NCBI RefSeq assembly: GCF_000269985.1
Contig: NC_016109.1
Span: forward strand, 3,224,001-3,288,000
Source: Kitasatospora setae KM-6054
Lineage (GTDB): Bacteria; Actinomycetota; Actinomycetes; Streptomycetales; Streptomycetaceae
Reading direction: 5' to 3'
Length of the DNA stretch: 64,000 nucleotides
Below the pieces are notes generated by a model, which ran no database searches, was not told where the DNA came from, and worked only from the letters and a program-made list of their open reading frames with translations. Below, piece by piece: positions 10,529-19,249 of this stretch (position 1 is the first letter of the stretch; the number at the start of each line of letters is the position of its first letter). The position numbers were made by a program, and so were the translations under genes.

Positions 10529-11011
10529 TCAGCCCTGGCCGGAGCGGCGCCGGGCGGCGGCCACCGCGCGGTCCGACTCGCGGCGGTCCTGGCGCTCCCG
10601 CAGGGTCTGCCGCTTGTCGTACAGCTTCTTGCCGACGGCGAGGGCGAGTTCGAGCTTGGCGCGGCCGTCCTTGAAGTACAGGGACAGCGGGACCAGCGTG
10701 TGGCCGGTCTCCTTCACCTTGGACTCGATCTTGCGGATCTCCATCTTGTGCAGCAGCAGCTTGCGCTTGCGCCGCGCCGAGTGGTTGGTCCAGGTGCCCT
10801 GGGCGTACTCGGGGATGAAGACGTTGTCGATCCAGGCCTCACCGCCCTGGACGTACGCGTAGCCGTCGACCAGGTTGGCCCGGCCCTCGCGGAGCGACTT
10901 GACCTCGGTACCGGTGAGCACCATCCCGCACTCGTAGGTGTCGAGGATCGTGTACTCGTGCCGCGCCTTCTTGTTCTGCGCGACCAGCTTCTTGCCCGTT
11001 TCCTTTGCCAT
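10529..11011 (-). CDS. smpB: SsrA-binding protein SmpB
   Basis: The 160-aa protein binds the tRNA-like part of tmRNA and delivers it to stalled ribosomes. It has the OB-fold sequence [28 protein letters not shown], then NVFIPEY and LLLHKMEI, and the basic C-terminal tail [19 protein letters not shown] that enters the mRNA channel. ATG at 11009-11011. It lies 44 bp downstream of the S41 protease gene and directly upstream of ssrA, its RNA partner. Confidence 0.97.
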   Translation of the reverse strand: MAKETGKKLVAQNKKARHEYTILDTYECGMVLTGTEVKSLREGRANLVDGYAYVQGGEAWIDNVFIPEYAQGTWTNHSARRKRKLLLHKMEIRKIESKVKETGHTLVPLSLYFKDGRAKLELALAVGKKLYDKRQTLRERQDRRESDRAVAAARRRSGQG

Positions 11012-11055
11012 AGCCCGGCCATTCTCGCACCTCGGCGGCGGCCGCGGCAGCCCCT

Positions 11056-12201
11056 TTACCGCGCGGCGGGCGCGGCCGGGGTGGCGGCCGGGGCGGCGGC
11101 CGGGGCGGCGGGGGCGCTCAGGCCCTCCAGCACCCGCAGGGCGAGCGCCCCCGGGTCCTCGCCGGCGGCCGGCACGTCGGGCTGGAAGCCGGTGCCGTCC
11201 GGGGAGCGGCCGGCCGGGGTCTGGTAGCGGCCGACGGTGAGTTCCAGCACCGAGCCGTCGGCGAGCCGGCTGGGCTGCTGGACGGTGCCCTTGCCGAAGG
11301 TGCGGCTGCCGACCAGGACGGCCCGGCTGCGGTCCTGGAGCGCGCCGGCCAGCAGTTCGGCGGCGCTCATCGTGCCGCCGTCGACCAGCACCACCAGCGG
11401 GACGGCGGTGTCGCCGCCCGGGGCGGCGTCGAGCCGGCGGTGCTCGCCGCGCTCCTGGTAGCTGGCCACCGGCCCGCCGTCGAGGAACACCGAGGCGGTG
11501 GCGACGGCCTCGGCGACCAGGCCGCCGGAGTTGCCGCGCAGGTCGAGCACCACGCCCCGGGCGCCGGCCGCGGCGGCCCGCACCTGGTCGGCGACGCCCT
11601 CGGTGAAGGCGTGCACGGCGATCCGGGCGACCCCGGGAGCCGGGCGGTCGGACTCGACCTCGCGGGCGGCCAGTTCGGTCCGGGTGAGGGTGAGCTGGCG
11701 CACCGGCCCCGCCTCGTCCCGGACGCCCACGGCGACCGCGCTGCCGGCCGGTCCGCCGCGCAGCCGGGAGACCAGTTCGGTGACCGGCAGCTGCTCGGCG
11801 GGCGTCCCGTCGACGCTGACCAGCCGCTCGCCGGGGGCGATGCCGGCCCGGGCGGCGGGCGAGCCGGGCAGCACCTCGGCGACCGTGGTGGGCCCGCCGG
11901 CCTCCCGGTCCACGCTCAGCCCGACGCCCGCGTACCGGCCGCCGGTGAGGTCCGCGTACTGCTGCGGGCTCAGGTAGGCCGCCCAGCGGTCGCCGCTGCT
12001 GCCGACCAGCTGCCGGGCCTGCTGCGGGGTGAGGTCGGCGCCGGCCGGGTCGGGGCCGAGCGGGTGGGCGTCGGACGACGAAGGGGCCCGGGGGGAGCCT
12101 TCCGGCTCTCCCCAGGCCCCCGAGGCCGCTCCGGCGAACAGCACCGCGCCGAACACCAGCCCGAGCGTCATCCCCTGGCGTACCCGCGGTGCTGTCGGCA
12201 T
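11056..12201 (-). CDS. Secreted S41-family (C-terminal processing) serine protease
   Basis: The 381-aa protein has an N-terminal export signal ([21 protein letters not shown], about residues 11-31) and a PDZ domain (about 85-170, with GVGLSV and [19 protein letters not shown]). The S41 catalytic core follows. Ser279 in [16 protein letters not shown] and Lys304 in [10 protein letters not shown] form the Ser-Lys dyad. [13 protein letters not shown] is the typical strand before the active site. Such proteases trim C termini of exported proteins. The C-terminal tail is Ala/Pro repeats. It lies between ftsX and smpB, an arrangement conserved in Streptomyces. It uses TAA as stop, rare in this window. 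Confidence 0.9.
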   Translation of the reverse strand: MPTAPRVRQGMTLGLVFGAVLFAGAASGAWGEPEGSPRAPSSSDAHPLGPDPAGADLTPQQARQLVGSSGDRWAAYLSPQQYADLTGGRYAGVGLSVDREAGGPTTVAEVLPGSPAARAGIAPGERLVSVDGTPAEQLPVTELVSRLRGGPAGSAVAVGVRDEAGPVRQLTLTRTELAAREVESDRPAPGVARIAVHAFTEGVADQVRAAAAGARGVVLDLRGNSGGLVAEAVATASVFLDGGPVASYQERGEHRRLDAAPGGDTAVPLVVLVDGGTMSAAELLAGALQDRSRAVLVGSRTFGKGTVQQPSRLADGSVLELTVGRYQTPAGRSPDGTGFQPDVPAAGEDPGALALRVLEGLSAPAAPAAAPAATPAAPAAR

Positions 12202-12224
12202 GCCCGCGAGTCTAGGCGGGCGGG

Positions 12225-12252
12225 CGCGCCGTCCGGTAGCACCGACGGCGCG
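12225..12252 (-). terminator. Hairpin immediately after ftsX
   Basis: Inverted repeat CGCGCCGTC / GACGGCGCG with a 10-base loop begins directly after the ftsX stop codon. It could terminate or attenuate the ftsEX transcript before the protease gene. Confidence 0.6.
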
Positions 12253-13158
12253 TCAGACCTTCAGGTACTTGCGGAGGGTGAAGAACGCCGCGATGCCCGC
12301 CATCAGCATGCCGACCACGATCAGCAGCGGGATGACCGCCAGCACCGAGGACAGGCCGATGAAGGTGATGAACGCGACCTTCTTCGCCAGCCAGTGCTGG
12401 ACGAAGAAGTGCCCGCCCAGCAGCAGGCCGGAGGCCAGCGCCGAACCGAGCAGCGCGGCGAACGCCGCCTCCGCGATGAACGGCATCTGCACGTAGAAGT
12501 TGGACGCGCCGACCAGCCGCATGATGCCGGTCTCGCGGCGGCGGCTGAACGCGGACACCCGGACGGTGTTGACGATCAGCAGCAGCGCGACGAACAGCAT
12601 CAGCACCATGATCACGAACGCCGCGGTCTGCAGACCGCGCAGCAGGCCGAACAGGTTCTCCAGGATCTTCCGCTGGTCCTCGACCGACTTGACGCCGGGC
12701 TTGCCGGCGAAGGCGCTCTGCACCACGTCGAACTTGGTCGGGTCGTTGAGCTTCACCCGCCAGGACTGCGGCATCGCCTCCGGGCCGACCGCCGCCAGCA
12801 GCGGGTTGTCCGGGTTGCTCTGCTTGAAGTGCTGGTACGCCTCGCTGGAGGACTCGAAGGTGTAGGTCTGCACCAGCGCCATCTTCGCCAGGTCGGTCTT
12901 CACCTGGGCGACCTGGTCGTCGGTGGCCGCGCCCGCCGCGCACTGCGGCGAGGTGTGGTCCGCCTTGGTGCAGAAGTAGATGCTGACCTCGACCTTGTCG
13001 TACCAGTAGTCCTTCATGGAGTTGACCTGGTCGCGGACCAGCAGCGAGGCACCGGCGAGGGCGAGCGAGAGCGCGACGCTGACCACGACGGCGATGGTCA
13101 TGGTCAGGTTGCGGCGGAGACCGACGCCGATCTCCGACAGGACGAACTGGGCGCGCAT
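12253..13158 (-). CDS. ftsX: Cell division permease-like protein FtsX
   Basis: FtsX is the membrane part of the FtsEX complex, which couples divisome ATP hydrolysis to activation of peptidoglycan hydrolases outside the cell. The 301-aa protein has one N-terminal membrane segment (about 20-42) and a large extracellular loop (about 45-170, with a Cys pair in YFCTKADHTSPQCAAG). Three C-terminal segments (about 180-205, 225-250, 265-292) enclose the SRRRETGIMRLVGAS motif. The two extracellular cysteines may form a disulfide. The start lies 11 bp after the ftsE stop, so the two are co-transcribed. Confidence 0.96.
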   Translation of the reverse strand: MRAQFVLSEIGVGLRRNLTMTIAVVVSVALSLALAGASLLVRDQVNSMKDYWYDKVEVSIYFCTKADHTSPQCAAGAATDDQVAQVKTDLAKMALVQTYTFESSSEAYQHFKQSNPDNPLLAAVGPEAMPQSWRVKLNDPTKFDVVQSAFAGKPGVKSVEDQRKILENLFGLLRGLQTAAFVIMVLMLFVALLLIVNTVRVSAFSRRRETGIMRLVGASNFYVQMPFIAEAAFAALLGSALASGLLLGGHFFVQHWLAKKVAFITFIGLSSVLAVIPLLIVVGMLMAGIAAFFTLRKYLKV

Positions 13159-13169
13159 GCTTCTCTCTT

Positions 13170-13859
13170 CTAGCTCTGGTAGCCGTAGACGCCGCGGGCC
13201 TGGTCACGGACCAGCAGGCCCTTGTCCAGCTCGATGACGCGCTTGCGCATCTGGTCGACGATGGCCTGGTCGTGAGTCGCCATCAGCACGGTGGTGCCGG
13301 TGCGGTTGATCCGGTCGAGCAGCTTCATGATGCCGACCGAGTTCTGCGGGTCGAGGTTGCCGGTGGGCTCGTCGGCGATCAGCAGCATCGGCCGGTTCAC
13401 GAACGCCCTGGCGATCGCGACGCGCTGCTGCTCACCGCCCGACAGCTCGCCGGGCATCCGCGACTCCTTGCCGCCGAGGCCGACCAGGTCGAGCACCTCG
13501 GGCACCACCTTGTTGATGGCGCTCTTCGGCTTGCCGATGACCTCCAGGGCGAACGCCACGTTCTGCCCCACGGTCTTGTTCGGCAGCAGGCGGAAGTCCT
13601 GGAAGACGGTACCCAGTTGGCGCCGCATGTGCGGCACCTTCCAGTTGGAGAGCTTGCCCAGGTCCTTGCCCAGCACGTGCACCGCGCCGGTGGACGGGCG
13701 CTCCTCGCGCAGGCACAGGCGCAGGAACGTCGACTTGCCCGAACCGGACGAACCGACCAGGAAGACGAACTCGCCCTTCTCGATCTCCAGCGAGACGTTG
13801 TCCAGGGCCGGACGGTTCTGCTTGGGATAGGTCTTGGAGACGTTGTCGAATCTGATCAC
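13170..13859 (-). CDS. ftsE: Cell division ATP-binding protein FtsE
   Basis: The 229-aa ABC ATPase partners FtsX at the septum. Walker [10 protein letters not shown] (36-44), the Q-loop at VFQDF, the ABC signature LSGGEQQR (139-146), Walker [14 protein letters not shown] and the H-loop ATHD are all intact. Translation starts at the GTG at 13857-13859 ([14 protein letters not shown]). The divergent zinc-ribbon gene lies 260 bp away, so the promoter of the ftsEX operon is in that gap. Confidence 0.97.
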   Translation of the reverse strand: MIRFDNVSKTYPKQNRPALDNVSLEIEKGEFVFLVGSSGSGKSTFLRLCLREERPSTGAVHVLGKDLGKLSNWKVPHMRRQLGTVFQDFRLLPNKTVGQNVAFALEVIGKPKSAINKVVPEVLDLVGLGGKESRMPGELSGGEQQRVAIARAFVNRPMLLIADEPTGNLDPQNSVGIMKLLDRINRTGTTVLMATHDQAIVDQMRKRVIELDKGLLVRDQARGVYGYQS

Positions 13860-14119
13860 GGCTGCATCACGGGGCCATCCTAGGTGGATCGGAGCCAGTG
13901 ACCTTACGCGATGCCCTCCCGCACCCGCAGTCGCGATCCGCCTACTGACCGTGGTTTCGTCAGGTGCTGTTCCGGTTCGGACCGGAAATTGCGAGGTACG
14001 TCACAGATCGGTAACCCTTCCGCTCCGGGGGCCGCGGGGTACGGAACCTGGCAGAGTGGTAAGCAGTCGGAACCGAATCCGCCTCCGGCGCGTTGGCTGT
14101 GCAGCAAGGAGGAGATCGC

Positions 14120-14308
14120 ATGACCTGCGACCAACTGGTGTGTGCCAACTGCAACGGCCGCGTGAGCGACGGCCGCTGCCCGGTGTGCCGCGCCAACCGG
14201 GCCCGGCTCCAGCAGGAGCAGCACGGGCCGTTCGCGACGCTCAACCCGGCGGTGCTGCTGGCCCTGCTGTCCGCCGCGGTGTTCACGCTCGCCCTGCTGC
14301 TGCGCTGA
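14120..14308 (+). CDS. Small zinc-ribbon, single-pass membrane protein
   Basis: This 62-aa protein has a Cys-x2-Cys pair (CANC, residues 8-11) and a second pair (CPVC, about 20-23) that together can bind one zinc ion. A short charged linker and one C-terminal membrane helix follow (about 42-60, LLALLSAAVFTLALLLR). The start is secure because AAGGAGGAG lies 6 bases before the ATG. Its function is unknown to me. It lies in the gap between ftsE and prfB on the opposite strand, with its own strong terminator, so it forms a single-gene transcript. A possible role in membrane or ribosome-linked sensing is only a guess. Confidence 0.8.
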   Translation: MTCDQLVCANCNGRVSDGRCPVCRANRARLQQEQHGPFATLNPAVLLALLSAAVFTLALLLR

Positions 14309-14321
14309 CCCCGAGGACCAC

Positions 14322-14355
14322 GAAGGGCCCCACCGCCGAGGCGGTGGGGCCCTTC
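14322..14355. terminator. Strong hairpin terminator between the zinc-ribbon gene and prfB
   Basis: Inverted repeat GAAGGGCCCCACCGCC / GGCGGTGGGGCCCTTC with a 2-3 base loop, 13 bp after the small gene's stop codon. It can also stop transcripts coming from prfB. Confidence 0.85.
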
Positions 14356-14385
14356 ACCGTGCGTGATGACGGGGATGACGGGAGT

Positions 14386-14517
14386 GGTCAGCTCTCGCGC
14401 TGCTTGCGCCACCGGATGCCGGCCTCGATGCTGTGCTCGATCTTCATCTCAGCCGGCCTCCTCCTGCGGCGCGGTCAGCTCTCGCGCTGCTTGCGCCACC
14501 GGATGCCGGCTTCGATG
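14386..14517. repeat. Direct repeat of the prfB 3' end (two 45-bp copies, 87 bp apart)
   Basis: Copy A at 14386-14430 and copy B at 14473-14517 match at 44 of 45 positions; the only difference is C at 14424 against T at 14511. Copy B is the genuine end of prfB, including its TGA stop. Copy A lies outside the gene. The 87-bp offset equals 29 codons, so copy A is in the same reading frame as prfB and ends with its own TGA at 14388-14390. Confidence 0.95.
14388..14447 (-). CDS. Micro-ORF made of a duplicated prfB C-terminus
   Basis: An ATG at 14445-14447 opens a 19-codon frame, [19 protein letters not shown]. Its last 14 residues are identical to the last 14 of release factor 2. An AGGAGG sequence lies about 10 bases upstream, which is an unusually good ribosome binding site for a chance frame. 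It is also in frame with prfB across that gene's UGA stop. Whether it is translated cannot be told from sequence; it may simply be a scar of recombination. Confidence 0.4.
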   Translation of the reverse strand: MKIEHSIEAGIRWRKQRES

Positions 14518-15578
14518 AAACCGTCGATGTCGCCGTCCAGCACGCCCTGCGGGTTGCCGACCTCGTGCTCGGTGCGCAGGTCCTTGACCATCTGGTACGG
14601 GTGCAGGACGTAGGAGCGCATCTGGTTGCCCCAGGACGAGCCGCCGTCCTTGAGGGCGTCCATCGCGGCGCGCTCCTCCTGGCGGCGGCGCTCCAGCAGC
14701 TTGGCCTGGAGGACGTTCATCGCCGAGGCCTTGTTCTGGATCTGGGAGCGCTCGTTCTGGCAGGAGACCACGATGCCGGTCGGCAGGTGGGTGATCCGGA
14801 CGGCGGAGTCGGTGGTGTTGACGCCCTGGCCGCCGGGGCCGGAGGCGCGGTAGACGTCGATCCGCAGGTCGCCCTCGTCGATGTCGACGTGGTCGGAGGT
14901 CTCGACGACCGGCAGCACCTCGACGCCCGCGAAGGAGGTCTGCCGGCGGCCCTGGTTGTCGAACGGGGAGATCCGCACCAGGCGGTGGGTGCCCTGCTCG
15001 ACCGAGAGGGTGCCGTAGGCGTAGGGGCTCTTGACGGTGAAGGTCGCGGACTTGATGCCGGCCTCTTCGGCGTACGAGGTGTCGTAGACCTCGGTCGGGT
15101 AGCCGTGCCGCTCGGCCCAGCGCAGGTACATGCGCATCAGCTGCTCGGCGAAGTCGGCGGCGTCGACGCCGCCCGCCTCGGCGCGGATGTTGACCAGGGC
15201 CTCGCGGGCGTCGTACTCGCCGGAGAGCAGCGTGCGCACCTCCAGCTCCTCGACGGCCTTCTGGACGGAGACCAGCTCGGCCTCGGCCTCGGTGCGGGTG
15301 TCCGCGTCGTCCTCGGCCTCGGCGAGTTCGAACAGGACGCCCAGGTCCTCGACCCGGCCGCGCAGGGTCTCGACCTTGCGCAGCTCGCCCTGGAGGAAGG
15401 AGAGCCGGCTGGTGACCTTCTGCGCGTTCGCGACGTCGTCCCACAGGGTGGGGGCGGCTGCCTCCTCCTCCAGGGTCGCGATGTCGGCCCGGATCTTGTC
15501 CAGGTCGAGGACTGCCTCGATCGACGACATGGTCGAGTCGAGGTTCTTGAGCTCTTCGGAAGGATCGACGGCTGCCAC
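14475..15578 (-). CDS. prfB: Peptide chain release factor 2
   Basis: RF2 recognises UAA and UGA stop codons and triggers peptide release. The 367-aa protein has the SPF anticodon-like tripeptide (204-206, in [15 protein letters not shown]) and the catalytic GGQ (249-251, in [15 protein letters not shown]). It starts at the GTG at 15576-15578. There is no internal UGA near codon 26, so the programmed frameshift known from E. coli RF2 is absent, as expected for actinobacteria. The natural stop is UGA followed by C, the least efficient UGA context known from other bacteria, and the gene's 3' end is repeated in frame downstream. It lies 34 bp after pkaB on the same strand and may be co-transcribed. 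Confidence 0.96.
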   Translation of the reverse strand: MAAVDPSEELKNLDSTMSSIEAVLDLDKIRADIATLEEEAAAPTLWDDVANAQKVTSRLSFLQGELRKVETLRGRVEDLGVLFELAEAEDDADTRTEAEAELVSVQKAVEELEVRTLLSGEYDAREALVNIRAEAGGVDAADFAEQLMRMYLRWAERHGYPTEVYDTSYAEEAGIKSATFTVKSPYAYGTLSVEQGTHRLVRISPFDNQGRRQTSFAGVEVLPVVETSDHVDIDEGDLRIDVYRASGPGGQGVNTTDSAVRITHLPTGIVVSCQNERSQIQNKASAMNVLQAKLLERRRQEERAAMDALKDGGSSWGNQMRSYVLHPYQMVKDLRTEHEVGNPQGVLDGDIDGFIEAGIRWRKQRES

Positions 15579-15612
15579 GCCTCAAGGGTAATGGTTCCGC
15601 GGGGGGGCTCGG

Positions 15613-16863
15613 CTACAGCCTGGGGTGCCAGGGGGCGTGGACGGTCTCGGCGGGCTTCCCGGGGGGCTCGGCGGCGAACGCCGTCCAGGCGGCCGCGGCG
15701 CCCGCCAGCAGCAGGACCACGGCGATCAGCACGGCCAGGGTGCGGCGGCGGCGGATCATCTGGGCCCGGGTGCGGCGGTGGCCGGCGGCGGGGCGCTCGC
15801 GCTGGGCGCGGGACTCCTCGGCGTAGGAGGCGAGCTCCTGGGCGGAGGGGCGGCGCAGGCTGGTGTGGGTGTCCCGGGTGGAGTCGGGCTGCGGGCCCGG
15901 CACCAGCGCGACGGCGGGGCCGCGGCGGCGGCGGTGGGCGCCGCCGGCCGGGGCGTCGGCCTCGGCGTAGACGGCCTCGCCGGGGGTGGGGACCTCCTCG
16001 GCGGCGGTCCGCTGCTCGGGGACGGCCAGCGGGCCGAGGCCGGCCAGCTCGGGCAGCAGGGCGCGCAGCCGGGCGGCCAGCTCGGCGGCCCGCAGCCGGG
16101 AGGCGGGGGCCTTGGCGAGGCACTCGGAGATGATCCGCCACAGGCCGTCCGGCATCCCCTCGACCGGGGGGACGTTCTCGGTGACGTGCCGGCGCAGCAC
16201 CGCGCCGGTGTGGCCGCCGCCGAACGGGGTGGCGCCGGTGAGCAGCTCGTACAGCACGGTGGCGGTGGCGTAGATGTCCACGGCGGCGCGCGGCTCCAGG
16301 CCCTCGATGATCTCGGGGGCGAGGTAGTCGGGGGTGCCGATGATCCGGGTGGCGCGGGTCCGGCGCGGGGCGTCGACCAGCCGGGCGATGCCGAAGTCGG
16401 TGAGCTTGGCGCGCGGGGCGCCGCCGGGGCCGGGCGGGGCGGCGAGGTCGAGCAGGACGTTCTCCGGCTTGACGTCGCGGTGCACGATGCCGGCGGCGTG
16501 CGCGGCGGCCAGGCCGTCGGCGACGTCGGCGATCACCGAGGCGGCGAGCAGCGGGCTGAGCACGCCGTCGCGCTCCAGCCGGGTGCGCAGGTCGCTGCCC
16601 TGGACGAGGTCCATCACCAGGGCGAGGTCGCTGCCGTCGACCACCATGTCGTGGACGCCGACCACGTGCGGGTGGTCGAGGCCGGTGAGGGCGGCGCGCT
16701 CCTGCACGAAGCGGCCGACCAGCACCTGGTCGGCCGCGAGGTCCTCGCGCAGCAGCTTCACCGCGACCGGGCCGTCGGGGCCCTCGCCGAGCCACACGGT
16801 GCCGGCCGAGCCGCGGCCGATCACCTGGTGGACGGTGTACCGGCTGCCGATCTTGCGTGCCAA
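15613..16863 (-). CDS. pkaB: Hanks-type Ser/Thr protein kinase PkaB
   Basis: The 416-aa protein has a full kinase domain (about 9-270): the Gly loop IGRGSAGTVW, Lys36 in VAVKLL, catalytic Asp130 in HRDVKPEN, DFG at 156-158, and the APE-like LAPEI. A Pro/Arg-rich linker follows, then one membrane helix (about 370-392, LAVLIAVVLLLAGAAAAW) and a short outer tail. I start at the TTG at 16863 (read as Met, then ARKIGSRYT) because GGAG lies 8 bases before it. Length and position beside pkaA match S. coelicolor PkaB. The pair probably forms an operon with prfB. Confidence 0.9.
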   Translation of the reverse strand: MARKIGSRYTVHQVIGRGSAGTVWLGEGPDGPVAVKLLREDLAADQVLVGRFVQERAALTGLDHPHVVGVHDMVVDGSDLALVMDLVQGSDLRTRLERDGVLSPLLAASVIADVADGLAAAHAAGIVHRDVKPENVLLDLAAPPGPGGAPRAKLTDFGIARLVDAPRRTRATRIIGTPDYLAPEIIEGLEPRAAVDIYATATVLYELLTGATPFGGGHTGAVLRRHVTENVPPVEGMPDGLWRIISECLAKAPASRLRAAELAARLRALLPELAGLGPLAVPEQRTAAEEVPTPGEAVYAEADAPAGGAHRRRRGPAVALVPGPQPDSTRDTHTSLRRPSAQELASYAEESRAQRERPAAGHRRTRAQMIRRRRTLAVLIAVVLLLAGAAAAWTAFAAEPPGKPAETVHAPWHPRL

Positions 16864-17015
16864 TGCTGCTCCGTGGGCTCGTGTAGGTCGGTGCTCGACG
16901 AACAACCTACGCGCCCGCGGGGCCCCGGTGGGCCGCCGAGGGCCCCCGGGGAGGTACCGATCCGGTGGAATTTCGCGGGATTGTCGACATAGCGTCAATT
17001 CCACCGCCCGGGCGG

Positions 17016-18896
<1,881 letters not shown>

Positions 18897-19249
18897 CTGT
18901 GCACTCCGTTCGGTCACCCGGCGCCCGCTGCCGGGGCCGCGTTCCGGCACTCCCCCGTTCCCGTGAACGGCGCCGGGGCCTGGAGGAGCCCGCCCGGCCG
19001 GGCGGGCTCCGGTATTTTCGGCAACTCTAACGGTGCCCGCGCGGGTTTCCGAGGTGTCGCCCGACCGGATCGGGGCGCGGCCGGGCGGGGGCGGACGGCG
19101 GGCGCCGGAGGCGTCCTTGACCTGACTGCCCGTCGGATTCACCATGGCGATGATCGCAAGATCGTCAAATCCGGTACCGTGCGCGGACTGTCCGTCCCGA
19201 GTGGCAGGATGGCAGGCACCACACGTGTGCAGAAGGGACCCCGGGCGAG
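18897..19249. promoter_or_regulatory. Divergent control region between pkaA and the FHA-FtsK gene
   Basis: This 353-bp region carries no credible gene. It must hold the promoters of both divergent genes. Its main feature is a 26-bp perfect palindrome at 18985-19010, listed separately, followed by the least GC-rich stretch in the region (TATTTTCGGCAAC). Confidence 0.5.
18985..19010. repeat. 26-bp perfect palindrome upstream of pkaA
   Basis: Each 13-base half begins GGAGCCCGCCCGG and is exactly complementary to the other, with no spacer. It lies about 90 bp upstream of the pkaA start and 240 bp upstream of the FHA gene. It could be an operator, or a hairpin in the pkaA leader. A T-run follows on the plus strand. 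Confidence 0.7.
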
